Below are positions 25,971 through 34,295 of a DNA stretch of 39,110 bases, one piece after another. A program made the position numbers and the translations under genes. The notes below the pieces were generated by a model. The model had not been told where the DNA came from, made no database searches, and worked only from the letters and a program-made list of their open reading frames with translations. Origin of the DNA: an uncultured bacterium (GTDB lineage: Bacteria; Hydrogenedentota; Hydrogenedentia; Hydrogenedentales; Hydrogenedentaceae); NCBI GenBank assembly GCA_937124615.1, contig CAKZKR010000053.1, forward strand, positions 1 to 39,110, in the 5' to 3' direction. Position 1 is the stretch's first letter. Each line of letters begins with the position of its first letter.

Positions 25971-27872
25971 ATGAAATTTGTTCCTATATTGATTGGATGT
26001 TTTTTTCTTTCTGTTTCCTCAGCCCATACAGAGGAATTCTTTGTGCCTCCTTTAAAAGGCGATCTATTCGCCACATCATCTTTTGGTGAGTATCGGGATG
26101 GTCGCTTCCACATGGGCGTAGATTATAGAGCAGGTATCGGCACCCCTGTTTATGCAGTAGATGACGGTTATGTTACACGCATGCGTTGTGCTCCCTGGGG
26201 ATATGGACGGGGACTATACATTCAGTTTCGCTCTGGAATCATCGGCATCTACGCCCATCTTCATTCCTTTGCAGAACCCTATCAGTCCTATTTAAGAAGA
26301 ATCCAACATCAAAAACAGTCCTTTTCTGTAGACTTGACGATAAAAGAAAACGAACTACCGGTCAAAAAAGGAGATTTAATTGCTTATGCGGGTCAGTCCG
26401 GCACAAACGCACCCCATTTACATTTCGAACTTCGCACAAAAGATGGTATCACCTGCCTGAACCCCTGGGAATTAGGCTTCCGCTGGATTGACCGCAACAA
26501 ACCTCAAGTATCCTCTATCCTCGTCATTCCTGGCAATACAAATACCACCATTAACGGTTGCTGTTTACCTCTGGAAATCCCTGTTAACGAAAAAACAACC
26601 TACCCTATCCTAATTCACGCCCAGGGAGCATTAGGATTTGGAATCTCAACTATCGACCCCGAGTCCGGAAGTTGTAAATTAGGACCTTACCGAATCTCAC
26701 TAAAAACAGCAGAAGCAACTCTAACAACCATTCAACAAGACCGCATAGATTACAATACCTACCGGGATGCTGTCGTCGCTTTTTATCCTTATATCTCAAA
26801 TCCAATTTATTGGACACTCTGGCAGTGGCAAGGCAACCAATCCCCGAACTATAAACAGGCAAGGAAAGGTTGTCTTCCTATTGACAGCGAAGAACATATA
26901 CAAATAGAAGTCGAGGATTTTAACAAAAATAAAATACAAGTCCCTATCTATATAACAGACAGAGTAAAAAATATCCCATCTAAAAAAACAGAAAAAAGTG
27001 AAGTTTTTGTCCATTACTTACCCGATTTTATTGTGATAGAGATCATACTATCCTCAACAGCGTCAAAAGAACTACCTATTATCAACATCACTTCGGAACA
27101 GGGAACGAGTTCATTAAATCCTATCCAACGAGCAACCAATGTATACGAACTTCCATGGGAACCTCCCTCCTCAGGAAAGTATACCTTCCATGTCTTGCAT
27201 CCAACCTTACCAAACTGGGAAAAGACCATATATGCCTTAAAAGCGAATGATAAACTTAACCCCATTGCTTTAGATGGCTTTTACATCAATATACCATCCA
27301 ATGCACCATACGGTATCCTCTGGCTTTCAATTTCACCGCTATCCCATCAGAAAATACCCAAAGAGTTAACCCTTGCCTCAAAAATCTGGAAAATAGAACC
27401 TTATAACATGCCTATGGCAGAACCCGTCCCAATTAAATTACAGATTTTAGACAATATCCAGCCTAAAGAACGAATACATTTATATCGCAAAACAGGGTCT
27501 TCATGGTCACGAATGGATTCCAGTCAAAATGGAAATTTTGTCACAGGTTCCATATCCGATTGGGGTATTTTTGCACTGATTAGAGACGATGCTCCCCCTC
27601 AAATAACCAATATCACCATTAATAAAGATACAAAGCAACCGACAAAAAGACCTTCTCTATCCGCCTCTATTTCCGACATTGGAAGTGGTATTGCAAAAGC
27701 AGAGATATTTTGTAATCAGAAATGGTTACTGGCGGAATACGACGGACCCCGCGGAATCCTACGCTGGGAACAAGACGAAGACCTACCTTCCGGAAACCAA
27801 ACAATTACATTTGTAGTTACCGATTATGCCGGCTTAACAAAAAAAGAATGTCGAACCTTATCTGTGCCATAA
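25971..27872 (+). CDS. secreted M23 (LytM-type) metallopeptidase
   Basis: A 633-residue exported protein; residues 1-18 are a signal peptide. The M23 zinc peptidase domain lies at about 35-165, with the metal ligands in place: HMGVD gives His47 and Asp51, and PHLHFEL gives His149 and His151. A further His-x-His pair is seen at IYAHLHS (96-98). It probably cuts peptidoglycan cross-links or a related peptide, or activates amidases. Between the two halves of the domain there is an extra loop (about 100-130). Residues beyond 165 are beta-rich and of unknown fold, with a C-terminal part resembling an Ig-like stretch (SISDIGSGIAKAEIF). It sits directly after the PpiC foldase gene. Confidence 0.9.
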   Translation: MKFVPILIGCFFLSVSSAHTEEFFVPPLKGDLFATSSFGEYRDGRFHMGVDYRAGIGTPVYAVDDGYVTRMRCAPWGYGRGLYIQFRSGIIGIYAHLHSFAEPYQSYLRRIQHQKQSFSVDLTIKENELPVKKGDLIAYAGQSGTNAPHLHFELRTKDGITCLNPWELGFRWIDRNKPQVSSILVIPGNTNTTINGCCLPLEIPVNEKTTYPILIHAQGALGFGISTIDPESGSCKLGPYRISLKTAEATLTTIQQDRIDYNTYRDAVVAFYPYISNPIYWTLWQWQGNQSPNYKQARKGCLPIDSEEHIQIEVEDFNKNKIQVPIYITDRVKNIPSKKTEKSEVFVHYLPDFIVIEIILSSTASKELPIINITSEQGTSSLNPIQRATNVYELPWEPPSSGKYTFHVLHPTLPNWEKTIYALKANDKLNPIALDGFYINIPSNAPYGILWLSISPLSHQKIPKELTLASKIWKIEPYNMPMAEPVPIKLQILDNIQPKERIHLYRKTGSSWSRMDSSQNGNFVTGSISDWGIFALIRDDAPPQITNITINKDTKQPTKRPSLSASISDIGSGIAKAEIFCNQKWLLAEYDGPRGILRWEQDEDLPSGNQTITFVVTDYAGLTKKECRTLSVP

Positions 27873-27909
27873 TAATATACCTTATAAATAGATACAGAAA
27901 GGATAAAAT

Positions 27910-28935
27910 ATGATATTAGTAACCGGTGGTGCAGGATATATTGGAACCGTTGTTGTTCGTGAACTATTAAATCACGGTTTTGCAGTCCGCCTCGTTGATA
28001 AACTTCTATTTGGAGACGAAGGGCTCGAAGAAGTAAAAAACCGTATTGAATGTATCCAAGGCGACCTATGCCAATTCGACCCCGCATGGTTAGACGGGAT
28101 TGACAGCGTCATTCACTTGGGAGGGTTAAGCAACGACCCTATGGCAGAATTCAATCCGGAAGCAAACAAAAAATTAAACACAGAAGCCACCGCCATTTTA
28201 GGCGAACACTGCAAACGCAAAAAAATAAAGCGATTCATCTTTGCTTCCAGTTGTTCTATCTATGACCGGGGACTGCTTGCCGAAGACCTCCTACAAGATG
28301 AAGAAAGCCCTGTAGAACCCCGCGCCGCATACGCCGTAAGCAAATATCAAGCCGAGCAGGAATTATTAAAACTATCCGGACCCGATTTCTGCCCAACCTT
28401 ATTCCGACAGGGCACGGTTTATGGCTGGAGCCCTCGCATGCGGTATGACCTCGTTGTGAACACCTTCGTAAAGTCCGCATTCGATAAAGGCATACTCACC
28501 GTTCACTGTGGAGGGGAAATGTGGCGACCTCTAATCGATGTAACCGATATAGCAAGGGCTTATATCGTATGTCTACAATCTGATTTAAAAACGATAGGCA
28601 GTCAAATATTTAACCTTTCCTATAAAAATTACAGAATACTCGAATTAGCCCACTGGGTCCGAAAAGTATTTCGCGAAAATGGAATGGACATCGAAATAGA
28701 AGTAGAATACGGTTCCACTCGGGGACGAAGTTATCGCATCTCTACAAAGAAGACAGAACAAATTATAGGTTTTCGCCCTCAAGTCAGCGTCGAAGAGTCC
28801 ATCCAAACAATGGTCAAAAAAATACAGAATGGTATTCATGCGGACTTCAACAATCCAAAATACTACAATATTCAATGGATAGAACTTCTCTGCATGGCAG
28901 AAAACATCCTGAAAAAAACCGGTGGCATATTATAA
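27910..28935 (+). CDS. NAD-dependent epimerase/dehydratase (extended SDR)
   Basis: A 341-residue nucleotide-sugar-type short-chain dehydrogenase. The cofactor motif GGAGYIG has its glycines at 6, 9 and 12, with Asp30 favouring NAD. The catalytic YxxxK is Tyr141/Lys145 in YAVSK, with Ser113/Ser114 before it. The substrate-side motif LFRQGTVYG and the RPLIDVTDIARAY segment are typical of nucleotide-sugar epimerases and dehydratases. It likely modifies a sugar nucleotide for envelope glycans; the exact reaction is not assignable. AAAGGA precedes the start. It overlaps the convergent YgbA-like gene by six bases. Confidence 0.9.
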   Translation: MILVTGGAGYIGTVVVRELLNHGFAVRLVDKLLFGDEGLEEVKNRIECIQGDLCQFDPAWLDGIDSVIHLGGLSNDPMAEFNPEANKKLNTEATAILGEHCKRKKIKRFIFASSCSIYDRGLLAEDLLQDEESPVEPRAAYAVSKYQAEQELLKLSGPDFCPTLFRQGTVYGWSPRMRYDLVVNTFVKSAFDKGILTVHCGGEMWRPLIDVTDIARAYIVCLQSDLKTIGSQIFNLSYKNYRILELAHWVRKVFRENGMDIEIEVEYGSTRGRSYRISTKKTEQIIGFRPQVSVEESIQTMVKKIQNGIHADFNNPKYYNIQWIELLCMAENILKKTGGIL

Positions 28936-29403
28936 CGGCTCTGTAATCAAATATGTCCTCCTACATAAACCCCCTAAAAAGTTAAAACCCATTCTTTTTA
29001 CAAAATATCGTAGAAACACACCATACCTTTTATCCACTGATTTCTGATTTAATTTTTTTTGTTTTTTACGACGGCTATCTAAAAACTTATTCTTTAGATA
29101 AATCAAAGATAAAAACGGATGGCGAGTAAACATTCGAGGACCTGAAAACTTCATCACAGCCCTTATCCGCTCTCTATGTTTTTTATCATAACAATGAATC
29201 GTGCAGTTCTTACAGGTCGGCTTATCTGGAATAAGCGGACACTTTTCAATTCGTGCATAGGCATAACTTAATAACTCTTTACACTCCTCACACACCGGAT
29301 TTTCATGATGGTACTCACAAAAAATCCGAATCATACATTCGATAGTTCTCTTTTCAAACCTTTCTCTATGTAATTTCTTCTTATTATCACTACTCAAAGC
29401 CAT
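28930..29403 (-). CDS. YgbA / 'nitrous oxide-stimulated promoter' family protein
   Basis: A 157-residue cytoplasmic protein. Residues 15-96 match the YgbA family: EKRTIECMI, then cysteine pairs C38/C41 and C64/C67 (KPTCKNC), single C55 and C71, with the RIRAVMKFSGPRM and HP ending. These proteins are induced by nitrosative stress in enterobacteria. The family is usually about 110-120 residues; here a basic, Lys/Arg-rich C-terminal extension adds roughly 55. AGAGGA precedes the ATG. Convergent with the epimerase and overlapping it by six bases. The conserved cysteines suggest metal or redox binding (inference). Confidence 0.8.
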   Translation of the reverse strand: MALSSDNKKKLHRERFEKRTIECMIRIFCEYHHENPVCEECKELLSYAYARIEKCPLIPDKPTCKNCTIHCYDKKHRERIRAVMKFSGPRMFTRHPFLSLIYLKNKFLDSRRKKQKKLNQKSVDKRYGVFLRYFVKRMGFNFLGGLCRRTYLITEPL

Positions 29404-29536
29404 ATATAAATCCTCTTACTTCATCAGATTATATCATTTGTCTCACTTGCCCAGCCCACCTTCACTTTTCATAATATTCATTCTCTCAACGAATTCTTTA
29501 GCCGAAATATCAAATCAAAAAAATCTCTCTCCCGCT

Positions 29537-30943
29537 TTATACATTATGCACGGCTTTACACCTTGGACATAACACTCTACCCGTATAATTCGGAGGAATT
29601 TTTAACTTGACTCCACAACTACAATCAATAAATCTATACTTTTGGGCCTTCATAATCGCATCGCCCGATAAACGAGCATTTTGTAGGAGCGATGTTGAAC
29701 AGACGGGCTGAGTTATCGGTGAACTTGTTGTTGGAGCAGGTTGTTCTAATGAGGGCGCAGGAGCCACCGTTGGAGTAAATGTTCCTTTTTTCCATTTCTT
29801 CCCCACGACTTCCTGCCATGCTTGTTCATAAGTGATCGAAGGTGTTTTGGCTACACTTCTTAAAATCTGTATCCTCTTCTGCAGAGGAGGATGTGTACTG
29901 AATATAGAAGACGCATCCAGATTCCGCGTTTCCAGCGGATTAACAATATAAAGCGGTGCCACAATTTGGTTTACATCCGTAGCAGGTTGTTTTTGATACC
30001 GCTTCGCTATCGTTTCAAGCGCAGAGGCCAACCCCTCCGGATTTCGTGTAAACACAACCGCCCCCGCATCGGCTAAATATTCCCTTTGCCTTGAACAGGC
30101 AAAATAAATTATCTGTGCAATCAACGGTGCTATCAAAGATAACAACAATGCGAATATATAAACAACAAATAAAAATAAAATAAGCCCACCCGCATCTTTC
30201 CGATTACGTCCACTATACCTCGTAGACCCCCGAATACCCGCCCCAATTATTTCACGCAATCCCACAACCAACAATATAATCGTGCCTAATGAAACCGCTA
30301 AAATCGTCATATATAAAGTATCCCGATGGGTAATATGGCTAATTTCATGAGCAATAACTCCCTGTATCTGGTCGCGGTTCATATTATTCAACAGCCCACG
30401 CGTTACCGCCACAGCAGAATGTTCCGGCGACCGGCCCGTTGCAAAAGCATTTATCGACGGGTCATCAATCACATAAATTTCAGGCATAGCAGGCAGGCGA
30501 GAAGCGATCTTCATCTCTTCAACAATATTAAACAACTGTGGATGGTCTACCTTTTCAATTTTTATCGCCTTACTAATAGACAACAGCATATTCCCCCCTG
30601 AATAGTAAGCAAATAACATCTGAATAAACCACACAACAAAAGCAACAAAGGCTCCCAGCGGTCCCCAATACAACCATATAAAATTCTGTACCTCTTCATA
30701 GGTCATTGACGGTCTTTGATAAGTACGGGATGAATACCGATTTAAAGGATACTCAGGAACAGTTTGCTGAGGTGATGGATTTACCCCCGGCCCTTCGTTG
30801 GAAAAAGCATATGGTTCACTTATAAAATAGTATGCAAAACTAAAAGAGGCACCGATAATATAACCCGTCAATAGCATAAACAAAAGCATAAGGATAGCAA
30901 GCAAAATTGAACGGCGTTTATTTTGGCGAATAAGTTCAAACAT
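29537..30943 (-). CDS. M48-family membrane metalloprotease with C-terminal zinc ribbon
   Basis: A 468-residue HtpX/Ste24-type protease. Membrane helices lie near 12-40, 88-113, 210-232 and 253-282. The zinc motif HEISH gives His199, Glu200 and His203; Glu288 in CSRQREYLAD is the third ligand. Such enzymes degrade misfolded membrane proteins. A long linker (about 385-430, Pro/Thr/Ala-rich) is followed by a C-terminal zinc ribbon, C441xC443 and C459xxC462 (ending RCKAVHNV), which is not part of standard HtpX. It follows lemA by 27 bases; lemA next to an M48 protease is a recurrent pairing. GAGCGGAG precedes the start. Confidence 0.88.
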   Translation of the reverse strand: MFELIRQNKRRSILLAILMLLFMLLTGYIIGASFSFAYYFISEPYAFSNEGPGVNPSPQQTVPEYPLNRYSSRTYQRPSMTYEEVQNFIWLYWGPLGAFVAFVVWFIQMLFAYYSGGNMLLSISKAIKIEKVDHPQLFNIVEEMKIASRLPAMPEIYVIDDPSINAFATGRSPEHSAVAVTRGLLNNMNRDQIQGVIAHEISHITHRDTLYMTILAVSLGTIILLVVGLREIIGAGIRGSTRYSGRNRKDAGGLILFLFVVYIFALLLSLIAPLIAQIIYFACSRQREYLADAGAVVFTRNPEGLASALETIAKRYQKQPATDVNQIVAPLYIVNPLETRNLDASSIFSTHPPLQKRIQILRSVAKTPSITYEQAWQEVVGKKWKKGTFTPTVAPAPSLEQPAPTTSSPITQPVCSTSLLQNARLSGDAIMKAQKYRFIDCSCGVKLKIPPNYTGRVLCPRCKAVHNV

Positions 30944-30970
30944 ACTCCGCTCTTTTATCCCTCTATCGGA

Positions 30971-31534
30971 CTATTGAAAAGAAACTTTCGGAACAGCCCG
31001 CTCCGCCACATCTTCGACTTCAAAGAAACTCTGCTCTTTAAACCCAAACATAGACCCTACAATATTCGTCGGAAACATCTGGATTACATTGTTAAAATTC
31101 ATAACCGCATCATTATAAGCCTGCCGAGCAAAAGAAATACGGTTTTCCGTAGAAGTCAATTCTTCCTGCAATGCCAAAAAATTCTGGTTTGCTTTCAGGT
31201 CAGGATAATTTTCCACGACAACAAAAAAATTATGCAATGCTTGGGTAAGTTGCTGTTCTGCCTGCGCCCGCTCACTAACAGAACCGGGACGCATAGCGAG
31301 ATTTCGTGCCTGTGTTATATTTTCTAAGGTCGCCCGTTCATGTTGCATATAACCTTTAACCGTTTCCACCAAATTGGGGATAAGGTCGTGCCTGCGTTTT
31401 AATTGCACATCAATCTGAGACCAAGCATTTTTCACCTCGTTCAGCAATCGGACCAGCCGATTGTATGTGCCAATGAAGAACAACACTAAAAGCACAAGAA
31501 ATACCAGAACAGCAATTAAAATTCCTACTGCCAT
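30971..31534 (-). CDS. lemA: LemA family membrane protein
   Basis: A 187-residue protein. The ATG at 31532-31534 is chosen for its AGGAG about 8 bases upstream; an upstream ORF start at 31582 would add 16 residues before the membrane helix. One N-terminal helix (about 3-22) is followed by the conserved LemA segment YNRLVRLLNEVKNAWSQIDV, then RRHDLIPNLVETVKGY, and the C-terminal EEL, ENRISFARQAYNDAV and FP motifs. The function of LemA is not settled. It is co-oriented with the M48 protease gene, as in many bacteria. Confidence 0.93.
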   Translation of the reverse strand: MAVGILIAVLVFLVLLVLFFIGTYNRLVRLLNEVKNAWSQIDVQLKRRHDLIPNLVETVKGYMQHERATLENITQARNLAMRPGSVSERAQAEQQLTQALHNFFVVVENYPDLKANQNFLALQEELTSTENRISFARQAYNDAVMNFNNVIQMFPTNIVGSMFGFKEQSFFEVEDVAERAVPKVSFQ

Positions 31535-31627
31535 AACAATTTCTCCTATTACTATATCCGGATTCATTTCGGAACAGTTCATTTAATATTAACACACCTC
31601 AAATAGCCTACAAAAAACCTTTGCCCT

Positions 31628-31645
31628 GTCCGACTCGTCCGAACC
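31628..31645 (+). repeat. two tandem 9-bp units, GTCYGACTC family
   Basis: GTCCGACTC followed by GTCCGAACC lies in the 295-base region between the divergent lemA and cydA genes, about 95 bases upstream of the lemA start and 185 before cydA. The rest of 31535-31829 holds the cydA promoter candidate and no other supported gene. Confidence 0.7.
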
Positions 31646-31758
31646 AAAAAAGGAAATAAAATAAATCAACAAGTTGTTTATGTATAGGACTAAGAGAATT
31701 TTATCAATCCATGCTGTTTACACAAAAGCAAAAAATCTTCCCTGTGAGGGTCTAAATA

Positions 31759-31788
31759 TTGATAGCAATTATCCAATAAAAATATAAT
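31759..31788 (+). promoter_or_regulatory. candidate sigma-70-type promoter for cydAB
   Basis: TTGATA (31759-31764) and a perfect TATAAT (31783-31788) are separated by 18 bases. The predicted start of transcription is roughly 35 bases before the cydA ATG, and AGGAG lies at 31816-31820. No obvious FNR- or ArcA-type operator is claimed. Confidence 0.6.
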
Positions 31789-31829
31789 GATACCGAAGTA
31801 AAACAACCCATAGACAGGAGTTTTTATTT

Positions 31830-33167
31830 ATGTTCAGTGACGCTCTTATGTTAGCCCGTATTCAGTTTGCTTTGACAGCCATGTTTCACTATCTTTATCC
31901 CCCTCTTACTATCGGATTAGGCTGGATTATGGTTTATATGTCTTATAAAAGATTAAAAACAGGTGAAGAATTATACGATAAAATGGCAAGGTTCTGGACT
32001 AATATTTTCGCGGTAACCTTCGCTATGGGAGTTACAACAGGCATTGTTTTGGAATTTGAATTTGGCACCAACTGGTCCGAATACTCCCGATTTGTTGGGG
32101 ATGTTTTTGGCTCTCCTTTAGCCGCTGAAGCACTCATATCCTTCTTTCTTGAATCGACCTTTTTAGGAATACTCGTATTCGGCTGGAACCGCGTCTCAAA
32201 AAGGGCTCATTTCATCGCAACATTTATGGTTGCTTTGGGAGCGACCTTATCTGCCCTCTGGATAATTGTTGCCAATTCCTGGCAACACACACCCGCCGGA
32301 TTTCATATTGTAGAAACTCCCCTGGGACCCCGTGCTGAAATTACCAGTTTCTGGCAGATGTTTTTCAACCCCTCTACCGTAGGGAGATATTCCCATGTTA
32401 TCTTTAGTGCTATGTTAAACGCCTCCTTCTTCGTAATGGGGATTTCCGCTTACTACCTACTGAAAGGCAAATATGAAGAATTCGCTCGCAGGTCTCTAAA
32501 AATTGCTCTTGTCTTTGGCATCATAGGAGCCTACCTCACATTATTGGCAGGACATCATCAGGCTATAATCGTTGCCAGATACCAGCCCGCCAAATTAGCC
32601 GCATTCGAAGGGCACTTCAAAACAACCGAGGGAGGTACCCCTTACTACCTATTTGGGATACCCAATGAAAAAGAAAAAAAGGTTGATTATGGTATAAAAA
32701 TTCCTGGTTTTTTAAGTTTCCTTGTCCATTTCAACTTTAACAAACCCGTTACCGCATTAGACCAATTTCCTCCGGAAGACCAGCCCCCTGTGAAATTACC
32801 TTTTTTCACATTCCATATTATGGTAAGTTTAGGAATGTTTTTCATTGCATTAACAACATTCGCCCTAATTCTTTGGTGGAAAGGGAAATTATTTGATTTC
32901 CGCTGGCTACTATGGATTTTCGTATTCTCATTACCTTTGCCCTATATAGCCAATATGGTCGGCTGGATTGCCGCGGAAGTAGGGCGTCAACCCTGGATTG
33001 TTCAGGACTTCCTTAGAACAAAAGACGGAGTATCTCCGGGCGTATCCGCAAGTCAAGTTTTGGGCTCTACAATAATGTTTACCACCATATACTCGGTCTT
33101 ATTTATCCTCTATATATTTATCCTCATCAAGAAAATAAAAAAAGGTCCTGAAATCATAAACCATTAA
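31830..33167 (+). CDS. cydA: cytochrome bd ubiquinol/menaquinol oxidase subunit I
   Basis: Subunit I of cytochrome bd, 445 residues, shorter than the E. coli type (~520) because the quinone-binding loop is short. Haem ligands are in place: His20 in FHYLYPP, His189 in GRYSHVIFSA and Met331 in FHIMVSLG. Lys255 and Glu260 (KLAAFEGHF) and Glu100/Glu108 match the quinol site and proton path; GRQPW at 385-389 is the subunit hallmark. It oxidises quinol and reduces oxygen at low oxygen tension, and it can protect against NO and peroxide. It is followed 25 bases later by cydB; the two should be one transcript. Confidence 0.97.
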   Translation: MFSDALMLARIQFALTAMFHYLYPPLTIGLGWIMVYMSYKRLKTGEELYDKMARFWTNIFAVTFAMGVTTGIVLEFEFGTNWSEYSRFVGDVFGSPLAAEALISFFLESTFLGILVFGWNRVSKRAHFIATFMVALGATLSALWIIVANSWQHTPAGFHIVETPLGPRAEITSFWQMFFNPSTVGRYSHVIFSAMLNASFFVMGISAYYLLKGKYEEFARRSLKIALVFGIIGAYLTLLAGHHQAIIVARYQPAKLAAFEGHFKTTEGGTPYYLFGIPNEKEKKVDYGIKIPGFLSFLVHFNFNKPVTALDQFPPEDQPPVKLPFFTFHIMVSLGMFFIALTTFALILWWKGKLFDFRWLLWIFVFSLPLPYIANMVGWIAAEVGRQPWIVQDFLRTKDGVSPGVSASQVLGSTIMFTTIYSVLFILYIFILIKKIKKGPEIINH

Positions 33168-33192
33168 ACCTTATTAAACAGAGGAGTTTTCT

Positions 33193-34197
33193 ATGTTACT
33201 CAATGTAATCTGGTTTGTATTAATGACTGTCCTGCTCATGGTTTATGCCATTCTGGAAGGGTTCGATTTAGGCGTCGGCATTTTACATCTATTTACAAGA
33301 AAAAACGAACATCGCCGAATTTTAATGAATTCTATAGGTCCTGTCTGGGATGGAAACGAAGTCTGGTTAATCACCTTTGGTGGAGCCTTATTTGCCGCAT
33401 TCCCTACGGCCTATGCCGTTGTATTTTCTGCATTCTATACACCTTTTATGTTGCTACTCTGCACCTTAATATTCCGTGCCGCATCTATGGAATTTCGAAG
33501 CAAAGTGGAATCTTCATTATGGCAGAACATCTGGGATGTACTCTTCTCACTATCCAGTCTTGTGGCAACTCTACTTTTGGGTGTAGCCAGCGGAAATGCT
33601 CTGGCAGGAATAGCCATCAACGAAAAAGGGATTTTTCAGGGAAACCTTCTCACATTCCTGAATCCTTTAGGAATAGTTACAGGATTATTTGCCATATTCC
33701 TTTTCGCTTTACATGGCTCCCTTTACCTCCAAATAAAAACCGAAGGCGAACTGAACTATCAAATAAAGAGAATATCAAAATTCTTAAGTTTTACAGTCCT
33801 TATCCTTTTTGCCGTGCTTACACTGATTAGTTTCTCCACAGTAGCATGGGCAAGACCCCGTGTGATTACTTCTATTCTGGGACTACTTGCTGTACTTATG
33901 TTAGGGCTAACCCTCTGGCTTTCATGGCAGGAAAAAGGAACAAAGGCTTTCTTCAGCAATACAGGTTTCATCGCTTCCATTATCCTTATTTTCGCATCTA
34001 ATATGTTCCCCTATCTTGTCCGTTCTTCACTAAATCCTTCATACAGTTTTGATATATACAATTCCGCATCCAGTCCAAAGACACTGGCTATCATGTTAGG
34101 CATTGTCCTAACGGTGCTACCAGTTGTTCTTGCATATACCGGGTATGTCTATTGGGTCTTCCGCGGACCTGTCAAATTAGACGAGACCTCCTACTAA
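33193..34197 (+). CDS. cydB: cytochrome bd oxidase subunit II
   Basis: Membrane subunit II of 334 residues, typical length. Diagnostic motifs are GFDLGVG (23-29) in the first helix and GPVWDGNEVWL (49-59). About eight hydrophobic helices are visible. GAGGAG lies just before the ATG. No CydX-type small ORF or cydC/D transporter is seen next to it. The end of the gene is followed by an inverted-repeat region before araB, so the transcript may end or be modulated there. Confidence 0.96.
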   Translation: MLLNVIWFVLMTVLLMVYAILEGFDLGVGILHLFTRKNEHRRILMNSIGPVWDGNEVWLITFGGALFAAFPTAYAVVFSAFYTPFMLLLCTLIFRAASMEFRSKVESSLWQNIWDVLFSLSSLVATLLLGVASGNALAGIAINEKGIFQGNLLTFLNPLGIVTGLFAIFLFALHGSLYLQIKTEGELNYQIKRISKFLSFTVLILFAVLTLISFSTVAWARPRVITSILGLLAVLMLGLTLWLSWQEKGTKAFFSNTGFIASIILIFASNMFPYLVRSSLNPSYSFDIYNSASSPKTLAIMLGIVLTVLPVVLAYTGYVYWVFRGPVKLDETSY

Positions 34198-34211
34198 TCT
34201 ATATCTATACC

Positions 34212-34277
34212 GTTCAGGTTTAAATTTAGGTGCCTAAACAGGTAAGATAAATAAAACAACAAAATAAAAACCTGAAC
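34212..34277. promoter_or_regulatory. inverted repeat flanking the araB leader
   Basis: A perfect 10-base arm GTTCAGGTTT (34212-34221) has its exact complement AAACCTGAAC at 34268-34277, 46 bases away. Between them, TTTAGG and CCTAAA (34225-34230 and 34233-34238) form a nested palindrome with a 2-base gap. It occupies nearly the whole gap between cydB and araB. It could be a repressor operator or an RNA structure (inference); no run of T follows it. Confidence 0.5.
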
Positions 34278-34295
34278 AATAGGAGCACCCGTATT

